A stretch of 64,000 nucleotides of DNA from Roseovarius gahaiensis. Lineage in GTDB: Bacteria > Pseudomonadota > Alphaproteobacteria > Rhodobacterales > Rhodobacteraceae. Shown here piece by piece: positions 16,926-25,980 of the stretch; position 1 is the stretch's first letter; every line of letters begins with the position of its first letter. The stretch covers positions 1-64,000 of the forward strand of contig NZ_JAAORB010000009.1 of assembly GCF_011601345.1 (NCBI RefSeq), given 5' to 3'. A program made the translations under genes and the position numbers. The notes below the pieces were generated by a model. That model searched no databases, was not told where the DNA came from, and saw nothing but the letters and a program-made list of their open reading frames with translations.

Positions 16926-16950
16926 GTATCGCCCAACGCACACCCGAAGG

Positions 16951-19014
16951 TTACACCGCCCGCCCAAAGAAGCCCTGACCGGTCTTGACCATTTCCTCAA
17001 TCCGGGGGTGCGGGTGCCAAATATCGGGGCGCACTGGCTCCAAGCCACGTAAAGCCTTGAGAACTGGCAACACGCCTTGCAGGTCCGCTTGCAGCAAAGG
17101 CCCGCCTTTGCGTCGATCAAACCCTAACCCGTGAACCGCGACCACATCAATATCTGACGCGCGCTGCACGTCATTTGCCGCGATCAAACCTGCGGCGGCG
17201 TTTGCAAGCGCCGACAATAACGCGGCTCCCAGATAGACGGGCGATGCTGGCGAACGGCTGTCATCCTTATGTTCTTCACACCATGATAATACGGCCCGAT
17301 CAGGCATCGGCGGCGCATCTGCCGGATAAAGGTAAATGCCCTTGCCCGCTCTTTTACCAAGTGCCCCAGCCGCAATGCGCGCCTGCAACAGGTTATCGTT
17401 GGACAGGCCCGGCAGGCCATCCAACCGGCCCATTCCGGCAAGGCGTGCCGTAACGCGCCCCAAACCCTCGATATCCATCATTTCAAAAGGACCATGGGCA
17501 AAGCCAAGGTGGTCGCGCGCGGCCTTATCAATGTCGTAGGGCGATGCGCCGCCACCGACCAAAGCCAAAGCAGCGTGATACAATGTGGCCTTGAGGCGAT
17601 CACCCACACCGCCCGGCGCGTCCGATGTGCGGATCGCAATGCGCCCAAGGCCCTGTATCATCTTCACAAACCCGGCAACCGCCGCAGGGTCTGACCCGTT
17701 TGGCACGTTCACTTCAACCGCGCGCATGCTGTGCGCAGGTCTGTAAAAGCGCACGCCCAAGCCCCCCAGCGCGCGTGTTTTTTCTACCATGGTGGCCGAA
17801 ACACCCGGCCCCTCCCCCATGACGGCCCAGACCGACCCCAAGCCGCGCTGCGCCATATCCTCTGGCGTGATCTGCATACCCGCATCAAGAACAAGATCAG
17901 CCTCTGCTATGGCTGGCCCCGGCTCGGACCGGCGCAACCGGGTCAAACGGTCATCCCGCTGCGCGACTTGCAACCGTTTGCGGGCCACTGCGCCATGATA
18001 GACGCTCACCACCTGTTTCAGCACTTTGTCAGTGGCGTCCGGTGTCGGGGCGGCCAACAGAACCTCTTTGCCGCCATCAAGCAAGGCCACAATGACCTCG
18101 GACACCAAAGGCCCTGACCCAAGGATCGCAACCTTGCTCAGCGGGCGCGACGCGGGGGCTTGCGCCAGTTCGGGCCAGATGCTGGCCCGCTTTTCTGCGG
18201 TGTATATGTGGCGGCGCGCACGGGCCGACGGGGCGGCCAAGCGATCTTGAAACAAAGCCTGCTCAAATTCCAATCCCCGCTCGAAGGGCAAAAGCGGCGC
18301 AGCTTCTACACATCGCACAAGATCCATCTCGGGCCCGTCGTCCTTGGGCAGTTGGCTTTGAAGCGTGCGGACTGCTTTTTGATAGGCGTCCGGGTCGGAA
18401 AACCCGCGGTCATGGTCGCGGGTCCGGCGCCATGTCCCTCGCGTTGCCAAATCCCGGGCCAGATCAATTGCCGCCGGCAAGGGGTCGCGCTCGACCAAGC
18501 GGTCGCAGACCCGCGCCATCCGCGGGTCAGTCACGCTGATACTCTGCCCTGATAGCATGAATTCCAAGGCCGCCTGCGCCCCCACGATGCGGGGCAAACG
18601 CTGTGTTGCACCCGCGCCGGGGATCAACCCAAGCGTCACTTCGGGCAGGGCCAGCCGCGCGCTTTGACAGGCGACACGGGCATGCGCTGCAAGCGCCAGT
18701 TCAAACCCGGCCCCAAGAACCGCCCCATGCAAGCACGCCACCACCGGCTTGTCGGCAGTCTCGATCAGGGTGCACAGGTCTGACACCCAAGGAACGGACA
18801 GCGGGCCGTCATATTCGGTAATATCGACGCCTGACGAAAACCCGGTGCCCGCCCCTTGCAACACAATGGCGCAGACCGCAGGATCGGCTGACGTTTGTCT
18901 GAGACTGTCCTGCAAAGCGTGACGGACAGACGGCGCAAGGGCATTCGCAACCGGGCGGTCCAAAGTGACAACAGCTATACCATCATGGAGTTCATGGTGG
19001 ACGTCTGATGCCAA
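16951..19014 (-). CDS. Fused enoyl-CoA hydratase / 3-hydroxyacyl-CoA dehydrogenase (FadB/FadJ-like)
   Basis: A 687-residue bifunctional-type beta-oxidation protein. Residues 1-190 form the crotonase domain, with oxyanion-hole segments SSGVDITEY and LHGAVLGAGFELALAAH. From about 285 comes the NAD-binding domain of 3-hydroxyacyl-CoA dehydrogenase, then the C-terminal helical domains. The dehydrogenase catalytic His is present (RPAHSMRAVEV). The nucleotide loop reads GSGPLVSEV instead of the usual GAGTMG, and the later GFVGNR block reads GGVGDR, so NAD binding may be weak or altered. No thiolase gene is adjacent. Confidence 0.8.
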   Translation of the reverse strand: MASDVHHELHDGIAVVTLDRPVANALAPSVRHALQDSLRQTSADPAVCAIVLQGAGTGFSSGVDITEYDGPLSVPWVSDLCTLIETADKPVVACLHGAVLGAGFELALAAHARVACQSARLALPEVTLGLIPGAGATQRLPRIVGAQAALEFMLSGQSISVTDPRMARVCDRLVERDPLPAAIDLARDLATRGTWRRTRDHDRGFSDPDAYQKAVRTLQSQLPKDDGPEMDLVRCVEAAPLLPFERGLEFEQALFQDRLAAPSARARRHIYTAEKRASIWPELAQAPASRPLSKVAILGSGPLVSEVIVALLDGGKEVLLAAPTPDATDKVLKQVVSVYHGAVARKRLQVAQRDDRLTRLRRSEPGPAIAEADLVLDAGMQITPEDMAQRGLGSVWAVMGEGPGVSATMVEKTRALGGLGVRFYRPAHSMRAVEVNVPNGSDPAAVAGFVKMIQGLGRIAIRTSDAPGGVGDRLKATLYHAALALVGGGASPYDIDKAARDHLGFAHGPFEMMDIEGLGRVTARLAGMGRLDGLPGLSNDNLLQARIAAGALGKRAGKGIYLYPADAPPMPDRAVLSWCEEHKDDSRSPASPVYLGAALLSALANAAAGLIAANDVQRASDIDVVAVHGLGFDRRKGGPLLQADLQGVLPVLKALRGLEPVRPDIWHPHPRIEEMVKTGQGFFGRAV

Positions 19015-19115
19015 ATTGGGCCCCGCTCGTGTTCAGCCGAAATCTATACCCCTGATTAGTACGAAGAATTGGACCAGACGCAAGCGCAGGATGCGCCCGC
19101 GCTTGGGATAAAAGC

Positions 19116-19325
19116 TTAAACAGGCATATTGTCGAACTGCGCCTCGATCGTCTCGTTCACAAGTTCCTCGTGCAAGCAACGGATATCCGGCGGAATGCGC
19201 TGGCCCTGCTGCTCAAGCTCGGCCATGAGTTTTGCAAGCAAGGGCGCATGGGTATAGCGTGCGCCCGAATCGTCCTCCAAGATGTCCGCTTTAAGCTGTG
19301 CAAGCTGCTGTTCTAAATCGGCCAT
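19116..19325 (-). CDS. Small hypothetical protein (69 aa)
   Basis: Starting at ATG 19325, this short acidic protein begins MADLEQQLAQLKADIL, a coiled-coil-like helix. It ends in a region with one Cys (DIRCLHEELVNE). No membrane segment or catalytic motif. The composition and steady codon use suggest a real gene. I do not recognise a characterised family. Confidence 0.55.
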   Translation of the reverse strand: MADLEQQLAQLKADILEDDSGARYTHAPLLAKLMAELEQQGQRIPPDIRCLHEELVNETIEAQFDNMPV

Positions 19326-19382
19326 TCCGTCTCCTCCCAAACCGCATTTGTAAAACGCCCACCAAGGGGCAACTTTATACTA

Positions 19383-19706
19383 TCAAATTGTTGCAACACA
19401 TTCTTTACACAACGGCGTTTCGGGCAGCGTCGCCAACCGTTCGCTCGAAATTTGAGCACCACAGCGCACACATTCACCATAAGTACCATCGCGCATGCGC
19501 TGCAACGCCGCCCGGATACGCGCAATTTCCTGCTGCCCGGACTTACCAAGCTGCTCCAGAACCTCGTCGCTTTCATGCTCGATCGCCGCGTCGTCCCAGT
19601 CTTTGGAATGCTCGGCATCAAGCTCGGCTTCGATCTTGTGCAACCGGCTGTCCAACTCTCCCAAGCGGGACATCAGCGCAGCGCGGTATTGTTGAAGTGA
19701 TTGCAT
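19383..19706 (-). CDS. DksA/TraR-family zinc-finger protein
   Basis: A 107-residue protein with an N-terminal coiled-coil (about 1-70) and a C-terminal C4 zinc finger: CVRC near residue 81 and CKEC near 102. This is the DksA/TraR architecture, whose members enter the RNA polymerase secondary channel and modulate transcription, often in stress. It is shorter than E. coli DksA (151), so it is better called DksA-like. The usual acidic pair at the coiled-coil tip is not obvious, so activity on polymerase is uncertain. Confidence 0.8.
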   Translation of the reverse strand: MQSLQQYRAALMSRLGELDSRLHKIEAELDAEHSKDWDDAAIEHESDEVLEQLGKSGQQEIARIRAALQRMRDGTYGECVRCGAQISSERLATLPETPLCKECVATI

Positions 19707-19873
19707 ATTGGCACCTCCTTGCCGGGCATCACGATGCCATGAAGCTTGCGGCGATGCTTTGACTCAGGTCAACACCTGTGGTTGTCCGAGGCTGCACACC
19801 CGCGTCGCGCCCAATCATTTGGGCGCTCTGCCGCGCAGGCCGGGTATGCGCCGCGACATTTGTGGCCGTCAGA

Positions 19874-20953
19874 TCAAACAACCTCGGGGCTGCTTTGTCC
19901 TGCGGCGGGGCGATACTGGTTTGGCTTGGCGTCGTCATCCGGGCCTGTTAACGCCGCTGGCGTAGGGGCATCGCGCCGCCGGTCATCGGAAGGGGTTTCA
20001 AAACCTGCACCCGTCACCGGTTCTGTTTCCCGTTGATCGGCAGGCGATGTGCCCATGAATTGAGGCGGGTCATCTGGCACCCCTTCAGGCCCCAGCAAAC
20101 GCACGGCCCGCCAGCCGTTCAACTGACCAAGCTTGACCGAGGCCACCAAGTGATTGTCGGCTCCCAGTAGCTGCAAGTCGGAAATAGCCTCATGCGCGAT
20201 TGTCAGAACTTGCCCTTCGGACAGGCGGCAGACCTGATCCAACGGCATTGAAATCCGCGCCATCACGGCATTCAAAACCACCGGGGCGTTCATTGCGCTG
20301 CCTTGTAACGTATCGGCGTTTTCTGCTGCATCCGGTCGCGGCACATCGGGCCGCACCGGGGCGGGGGTTTTGGGCAACAAGATATCCAGAACGCCGGTTT
20401 TTGCCCCCTGCCCCAAATCAGCCGTGATGCGAAACCGGTCGTAGTCCGGCTGCTCCATGGCAAGCGCCAAGGCGCGCGTCTCTTCGATCATGTCCCCAAA
20501 GCGAAATGCAGCCGGGGTATAGGTCGCCGAGGCCTCCGCCATGTGGACATCGAACAGGCGCAGCATTTCATCTATCAAAGGCGCGGCAATCGCCGCATCT
20601 GTGCGCGTCAGGGGCCGGTCCTGCACCTTGGCCTTGCGGACATAGCCTATGGTCTGCACCTCGATCAAAGCGGACAAAAAGGACTGATCCACCATAGCCG
20701 CCCCGCGGCGTCCGCTAGGACCATCCAGCAAAATCAACAGGCCAGTGTTGGCAATATCACTTTCAATGGCGGTTTGTGGCAGTTTGACCTGTTCCACGGT
20801 CGAGACAGTCACCGCCAACCCCAAAAGCCCGTCCGCCGCCTTGGACAAAGCAAGGCGCAGCGCCTTCGATGACGACATCCCACGGGCATCGAAATCTTCG
20901 CGCGCGACCTGTGTCTTGCGGTGTAGAATTGAATTGCCGTTGTCGTGGGTCAT
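19874..20953 (-). CDS. FliM/FliN-like (SpoA-domain) protein outside a flagellar cluster
   Basis: A 359-residue protein from ATG 20953. The first 190 residues resemble the FliM middle domain only loosely (early ALRLALSKAADGLLGL). A SpoA-type domain follows at about 230-300 (MARISMPLDQVCRLSEGQVL and the NGWRAVRLLG strand). The last 60 residues are Pro/Asp-rich and probably disordered. FliM/FliN form the flagellar switch C-ring. No other flagellar gene is nearby, so it may belong to a dispersed motility regulon or have another role. The next gene upstream on the same strand is the SSF histidine kinase. Confidence 0.65.
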   Translation of the reverse strand: MTHDNGNSILHRKTQVAREDFDARGMSSSKALRLALSKAADGLLGLAVTVSTVEQVKLPQTAIESDIANTGLLILLDGPSGRRGAAMVDQSFLSALIEVQTIGYVRKAKVQDRPLTRTDAAIAAPLIDEMLRLFDVHMAEASATYTPAAFRFGDMIEETRALALAMEQPDYDRFRITADLGQGAKTGVLDILLPKTPAPVRPDVPRPDAAENADTLQGSAMNAPVVLNAVMARISMPLDQVCRLSEGQVLTIAHEAISDLQLLGADNHLVASVKLGQLNGWRAVRLLGPEGVPDDPPQFMGTSPADQRETEPVTGAGFETPSDDRRRDAPTPAALTGPDDDAKPNQYRPAAGQSSPEVV

Positions 20954-21021
20954 CACAGTGTCGCTATTGCCTTCCATACCCGAGCGTCCTCACCCTACAG
21001 CGCGGAAGGTTACCAATTGCT

Positions 21022-23721
21022 TTACATGGTTTCATCTGCAGGGCTGGAGACCACAGATGCCGGCAGTGTGACCCTGAACGCGCCGCCAGATTGGCCGGGC
21101 AAATACGAGATATCACCGCCAAGACGCGTCATGATTTCGCGGCAGATCGCCAGCCCCAGCCCCGCGCCACCGGCCTTGGTTGCGCCGATCTGGGCAAATT
21201 TTTCAAAGATCACAGACTGCTGATCCGTCGCAATCCCCGAGCCGTTATCGACAAAATCTATCTTCAACTCGGCACCGTCCTGCTTTGTGGAAATGGACAA
21301 ACAGGGCGTTTCAGCGTCGCAATATTTCCGCGCGTTGGCGATCAGATTGATAAAGACCTGCGCCAACCTGTCCAGATCGGTTGTCAAAACCACGTCTTCC
21401 TTGTCACGGTCGCGCTTGATCTCAAGGCTGTCCGCCTCGCCCCCACCTGCGGCGGCTATGGTGCGGTCCAAAAGATCAGCCAAGCGGCCCGTTTGCGTAT
21501 TCATAACCACCTGCCCGTTTTCCAAGACGCTGAGATCCAGCAGATCATCCAACAGGCGTGTCAGGCGAACCGCCTCATCGTGAATGATCGTGGAATACTT
21601 GGCCTGTTCTTCGGGGCTTAGCCCGCCGGTGTCGCGCAAAATCTCGGAAAAGGCCCGGATCGAGGTCATCGGGGTCCGTAACTCGTGGCTGATCTGGCTG
21701 AGAAAAGAATCTTTTTGCACCGACAATTGGGTCAGCTTCTGGTTGGCGGCCCGCAACTGACGCGCCGTGCGGGCCTGTTCCTGTGTCTTGGCTTCCAGCC
21801 TGCTGGAATACTCCATGATCTGCGCGGTCTCATCCGCCACCGCCAGCAAATCCTCGACCGAAACGGTCGCGCCCCCCACGATCTGCGAGATCATCGCATG
21901 CGCCGTGGCGGTGCCGACCGACCCTGACAATTCGCGTTCCAGTTCAAGCAGGAAATCCGGTGTCGGCTCGGGCAGGTAGCCCGCCAGTCCTTGGCACTGT
22001 GCCGCCCCGGAAAACAGCGCCTGCGCCTGCCGCGAGCCGATGATGCGCTGTGACATGATCATCAGGTCTTCGCTGCGCGCCAAATCCCCCGACCAGCCGG
22101 TTGCGGTGCTGGAGTGGCGAAATACGTTCACGAACTGCGCGCCTTGCAAGCGCTCGACCGGGCGGGGAAAGGTCAAAAGCGAGACGCATATGAACACGGC
22201 AGTGTTCAAAAGCACGCTCCACATCACGGCATGCACAAGCGGGTCCATGCCCTCGGCCCCGAACAGGGCGTATGGGCGCAACCAATCCAGCCCGAACAGG
22301 CCGTGATCAAAGATGTGTTGCGGCAAGATGGAAGACGTGCCGAAACTGGGCAGGAACATGGAATACATCCACACCACGAACCCCACGCCAAGCCCGGAAA
22401 TCGCACCGGTCCTGTTGGCCGCGCGCCAAAACAATCCCCCCATCAGCGCCGGCAAAAACTGTGCGACCCCCGCGAACGAGACCAGACCGATGGCGGCCAG
22501 AGACTCGCCTCCGCCCGACACGCGGAAATAGAGGTAGCCCAAAAACACGATCCCACCGATCGACAAGCGCCGAGCCATTAGCGCCACATGACGGACGTCC
22601 CCCGACATCACCGCCGTGCCCCCTTTGGCCCAAAGCCAGAGCGGCATCACCACATGGTTCGACACCATCGTCGACAAGGCAATCGCCGCGACGATCACCA
22701 TGGAAGTCGCCGACGAAAACCCGCCGATGAAAGACAAGATCGCCAATCCGTCGCGCCCCGCGTGCAAGGGCAGCGTAAGAACAAAAAGGTCGGGATTCAC
22801 GCCCGCTGGCATCGTCTGTAGGCCAATTGCCGCAATCGGAACGACAAACAGGCTCATCAGCATCAAGTATCCGGGAAACGCCCAAGCGGCGGTGCGCAGG
22901 TCGTCTTCGTTCTCATTTTCGACCACCATCACCTGAAACATGCGCGGCAGGCACAAAAAGGCCGCCGCCGACAGCATCGTCAACCCGACCCACCGGCCAC
23001 CCGACACCTCCCAATGCATGATAGGAGAGGCATCAATGCGGGCAATGGTTTCCGAAATCCCGCCGGCCAACCCCCAGACTACGAAGACGCCGACAGCCAG
23101 AAGCGCAAACAGCTTGACCACGGCCTCAAGCGCAATGGCAATCACAACGCCGTGATGGCGTTCGTTCGCATCCAGATTGCGGGTGCCGAACAAGATCGTG
23201 AACAGCGTCAGACCAAGCGCAACCCAAAGGGCGGTTGATTGCTGGTCGGGCAACTCCGCCGAGGTAGGGTCGCTGGCGGCGAATGTGGCGAAAGACAAGG
23301 TGACCGATTGCAATTGAAGCGCGATATACGGCGTCGTGCCGATCACCGCCAGCAAGGTCACGCAGACCGCAAGCGTGTTGGACTTGCCGTAGCGCGACGA
23401 GATCAGATCGGCAATCGATGTGACCCTCTGGCTGCGGCCAACACGGACCATCTTGCGTAGTGTCCACCACCAGCCGATCATGACAAGGGTTGGCCCAAGA
23501 TATATTGTAGCAAACTCAAGCCCAGACCGGGCGGCAAAACCGACCGCGCCGTAAAACGTCCAGGCGGTGCAGTAGATCGACAGCGACAGGGTGTAGATTA
23601 TCGGTGATCGCAGCCACATGCCGCGGCCACGCCGCGCCGCATGATCAGCCGCGAAGGCGACCACGAACAAAAACGCCACATATGTCAGGCAAACCAGAAC
23701 AAGGACGTTCAGCGGCGCCAT
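21022..23721 (-). CDS. Sodium/solute-symporter-fused sensor histidine kinase (CbrA/CrbS type)
   Basis: An 899-residue kinase. About residues 1-500 form a multi-helix sodium:solute symporter (SSF) domain (early SLSIYCTAWTFYGAVGFAA). A short linker with a coiled segment leads to HisKA with His679 in SHELRTP and a HATPase domain (N box NLIANARKY, G1 DNGSG, G2 GLGLA). There is no receiver domain, unlike CrbS. In CbrA/CrbS relatives the symporter domain senses or transports a small solute, and CrbS controls acetyl-CoA synthetase. Here a response regulator (24003-24371) and a small membrane gene precede it in one operon, and the acs neighbourhood follows, supporting a short-chain-acid signal by inference. 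Confidence 0.88.
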   Translation of the reverse strand: MAPLNVLVLVCLTYVAFLFVVAFAADHAARRGRGMWLRSPIIYTLSLSIYCTAWTFYGAVGFAARSGLEFATIYLGPTLVMIGWWWTLRKMVRVGRSQRVTSIADLISSRYGKSNTLAVCVTLLAVIGTTPYIALQLQSVTLSFATFAASDPTSAELPDQQSTALWVALGLTLFTILFGTRNLDANERHHGVVIAIALEAVVKLFALLAVGVFVVWGLAGGISETIARIDASPIMHWEVSGGRWVGLTMLSAAAFLCLPRMFQVMVVENENEDDLRTAAWAFPGYLMLMSLFVVPIAAIGLQTMPAGVNPDLFVLTLPLHAGRDGLAILSFIGGFSSATSMVIVAAIALSTMVSNHVVMPLWLWAKGGTAVMSGDVRHVALMARRLSIGGIVFLGYLYFRVSGGGESLAAIGLVSFAGVAQFLPALMGGLFWRAANRTGAISGLGVGFVVWMYSMFLPSFGTSSILPQHIFDHGLFGLDWLRPYALFGAEGMDPLVHAVMWSVLLNTAVFICVSLLTFPRPVERLQGAQFVNVFRHSSTATGWSGDLARSEDLMIMSQRIIGSRQAQALFSGAAQCQGLAGYLPEPTPDFLLELERELSGSVGTATAHAMISQIVGGATVSVEDLLAVADETAQIMEYSSRLEAKTQEQARTARQLRAANQKLTQLSVQKDSFLSQISHELRTPMTSIRAFSEILRDTGGLSPEEQAKYSTIIHDEAVRLTRLLDDLLDLSVLENGQVVMNTQTGRLADLLDRTIAAAGGGEADSLEIKRDRDKEDVVLTTDLDRLAQVFINLIANARKYCDAETPCLSISTKQDGAELKIDFVDNGSGIATDQQSVIFEKFAQIGATKAGGAGLGLAICREIMTRLGGDISYLPGQSGGAFRVTLPASVVSSPADETM

Positions 23722-24006
23722 TCAAACACCGGTCTTGCTCTGGGTTTGATTATCCGCGCTGCGGGTTTCCTCCTCGCGCAACTTGCGCGAGATGACAGCC
23801 GACAGACCTACCAAAAGCCCCCAGATCACAAACAGATACAGCATCACTTTGGTTGTTAACGCCGCTCCGCTCCCATCCTGCCCCCAAAGCAAGGGAACAC
23901 TGAACAAGATTGCCCCGAGCACGGGCAAGACGCGGGCCGCATCCGCCATGCGGCGGCGGCGATAGGCGCGCTGTTCTAAAAACAGCGGTCCGGGTTTGGA
24001 TTTCAT
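23722..24006 (-). CDS. Small membrane protein between response regulator and kinase
   Basis: 94 residues with a basic N-terminus and two hydrophobic segments (about 24-41 and 52-72). This predicts a two-pass membrane protein with a charged C-terminal tail. Its start overlaps the response-regulator stop by ATGA, and its own stop abuts the kinase start, so the three are translated together. SSF transporters often have a small membrane partner; this gene could play that part for the kinase's SSF domain. That is inferred from position only. Confidence 0.7.
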   Translation of the reverse strand: MKSKPGPLFLEQRAYRRRRMADAARVLPVLGAILFSVPLLWGQDGSGAALTTKVMLYLFVIWGLLVGLSAVISRKLREEETRSADNQTQSKTGV

Positions 24007-24371
24007 TGTGCAACCATGCTTCTGACCGCGTCCAGCACTTCGGCGTTGGAAAACGGTTTGGTCATGTAGCGGCTTGCCCCGGCTTTTTCCGCCATCTCGC
24101 GGTCTTTGACCTGCCCGCGCGCCGTCAACATCAGGACAGGTGTCAGCGCGAACTGTTGGTCGGATCGGATTTCCTTCAGAATCTCGAAGCCGCTTTTGCC
24201 AGGCAGCATGACATCCAAAATGATCAAATCGGGGTGACGGTTGCGCACGGCATCAACGGCATCATGCCCATTGGAATGCGTTTTCACGTCCCAGCCATCG
24301 CGCGACAGGATAAAGCTGACCGCCTCGATGATATTGGGCTCATCTTCGATCAAAAGCACTTTCTTATTCAA
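24003..24371 (-). CDS. Single-domain (CheY-like) response regulator
   Basis: A 122-residue receiver domain with no output domain. Key residues are present: acidic pocket E9-D10, phosphoacceptor D53 (LDVMLPG), T83 and K105 (TKPF). Co-translated with the small membrane protein and kinase. Without a DNA-binding domain it must act by protein contact, relay phosphate onward or serve as a phosphate sink. No histidine phosphotransfer protein is nearby. Confidence 0.92.
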   Translation of the reverse strand: MNKKVLLIEDEPNIIEAVSFILSRDGWDVKTHSNGHDAVDAVRNRHPDLIILDVMLPGKSGFEILKEIRSDQQFALTPVLMLTARGQVKDREMAEKAGASRYMTKPFSNAEVLDAVRSMVAQ

Positions 24372-24452
24372 TCAACCGGCCTCCCCTCCGAATGATACGC
24401 GACCGCAGTCGCCCTGCATTTATCGTCAAACTGCGGGGTCGTGTCAAAACTA

Positions 24453-25760
24453 TCAAAATCCGTCCATGATGATCGAAGGTTCGCGCCGGGCCGGGCAATT
24501 GCGCAAAGGGCAAATGCGGCAGCTTGATCCGACATCCTGCAACGGCGAGCCTTGTTCGCTGTCCGCATCCGGCAAAAGCAACATATGCCCCCGCATCAGG
24601 GCCGGGCGCACGAATGTGGCGGCGGCCACCTGCTCGGCCACGGCAAAGGCCAAAACGACATTCTGCCCCCGGCCGGATTGACGCAAGCGCCGACGCATCG
24701 GCACCTGCGGTTGCCCAAGCACCTGAAACAACGGCCAAAGCGCACAAGCCCCGGCATCGCGGGGCATGGCAAACCCATCCATTGGCTTGCGAAACAGCAC
24801 AGTGCCCGCGGCATCGCATGTCAAAAGCCCGACCGGGCCAACCAAATCGGCTGGCAAGGCGGCCAGACGACGGAAGACCGTTGGCAGATCACAGTCAAAG
24901 GCCATCGAGATTTGTTCCGGGTCCGGGCCGCAGTCTTGAACCTTGGCCAGCATTTCAGACAATGGCAAACGCCGCGCATCCGCTTGATATTGCGCCAGCG
25001 CATCGCGCGCCAAACGACGGGCCACATCGGAATGCATGATGGCGTCCTGATCCAGAACAGCCTTGATCGCGGCGGCCTCTGCGGTGCCTTCCAGTTGCGG
25101 GAAATGAAACCCGTGATGATCAAGAAATGCGACCATTTCGTCCTGCGGCGATCTGATCTCGGCCTCACTGTTGGCCGCGCCTTCCAGATAGCGCACCAGC
25201 GCCTCGGCGCCTTCGGCCAACCGGCTGCTTTCCTCATTGATGTTGCGATGAAAGCGATTCTGCCACTCGGGCTCCAGCGACTCGGTTTCCACCAAGATGG
25301 AAGAGGTCGACCGGATCGCCGTGACCGTCGAGATCACCTCGTGCAGGGAGGCCGCCAAATGCGGATCATGGGCCAAACGATCGGTCAGTGTTTCAACCGT
25401 CCGCTCCAGATCGGTCACCCGAGCATTCAAAGACGACAACAGCTGCGCCCAGCCCGGAAACCGGCCTGCAAATTCCTCTGTGCGATCCAATTCTGCGGTA
25501 TGGCCATCGGGCCGCCCGGCAGCTTCGCGCAAGGCGGAAATCAAAGTCGCCTCGGCCCCTTCGGACAGCAGGGTTGGCTCGACCTGCAGGGCGTCCGCCA
25601 GTTTTATCAAGGTTTTGCCGCCGATTCTGCGCCGATTGTGTTCGATCAGATTTAAATACGACGGTGAAATACCGACCTGTCGCGCAAGATCAGACTGTTT
25701 TAAGCCATTGATCACACGCCGCTCACGGATACGCGTGCCTATCATCGAGCTTTCAGACAT
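24453..25760 (-). CDS. ScfR-family short-chain acyl-responsive transcriptional regulator
   Basis: A 435-residue regulator. Residues about 5-62 are an XRE-type helix-turn-helix (KQSDLARQVGISPSYLNLIE). The rest matches the short-chain fatty-acyl regulator family (DUF2083), which includes RamB, PccR and MccR and senses acetate- or propionate-derived acyl-CoA. The C-terminus carries a Cys cluster (CRICPLRNCPARRE) typical of the family. It is divergent from the ABC importer, and the shared 220-bp spacer holds TTTGCAAA-like palindromes, the motif type these regulators recognise. Control of the importer and acs is a reasonable inference. Confidence 0.85.
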   Translation of the reverse strand: MSESSMIGTRIRERRVINGLKQSDLARQVGISPSYLNLIEHNRRRIGGKTLIKLADALQVEPTLLSEGAEATLISALREAAGRPDGHTAELDRTEEFAGRFPGWAQLLSSLNARVTDLERTVETLTDRLAHDPHLAASLHEVISTVTAIRSTSSILVETESLEPEWQNRFHRNINEESSRLAEGAEALVRYLEGAANSEAEIRSPQDEMVAFLDHHGFHFPQLEGTAEAAAIKAVLDQDAIMHSDVARRLARDALAQYQADARRLPLSEMLAKVQDCGPDPEQISMAFDCDLPTVFRRLAALPADLVGPVGLLTCDAAGTVLFRKPMDGFAMPRDAGACALWPLFQVLGQPQVPMRRRLRQSGRGQNVVLAFAVAEQVAAATFVRPALMRGHMLLLPDADSEQGSPLQDVGSSCRICPLRNCPARREPSIIMDGF

Positions 25761-25819
25761 GCCGAATTTCCCTGCATTTCGCGTGACTTCCTTACTGTGT
25801 TAGCAATATTTTTACAGGA

Positions 25820-25883
25820 TTTGGCAAAAAATTGTCTAATTTTTTACAAAAAAAATGTTTTGCAAAAAGCAGTTGTTGCGAAA
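25820..25883. promoter_or_regulatory. Candidate ScfR operator cluster upstream of the ABC importer
   Basis: Between the divergent regulator and importer genes lie a perfect palindrome TTTTGCAAAA (25858-25867), a near copy TTTGGCAAA (25820-25828), a weaker TTTTTACAAAA (25841-25851) and a half-like GTTGCGAAA (25875-25883). RamB/PccR-type regulators are known to bind TTTGCAAA-type repeats. The region is strikingly AT-rich compared with its surroundings. Confidence 0.5.
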
Positions 25884-25980
25884 TTTTCTTAGGCCCTGCG
25901 ATAATGCCTTTGCACACTTGTGCTGTCTGGGGAGGCGCGGAGGAGGCGTATCCCCAAACCAATCTAACGGGAGGATATCA

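Noticed and set aside
24552-25655. 367-codon plus-strand frame opposite the ScfR gene
   Set aside because: Shadow frame; the minus-strand ScfR product has clear domains.
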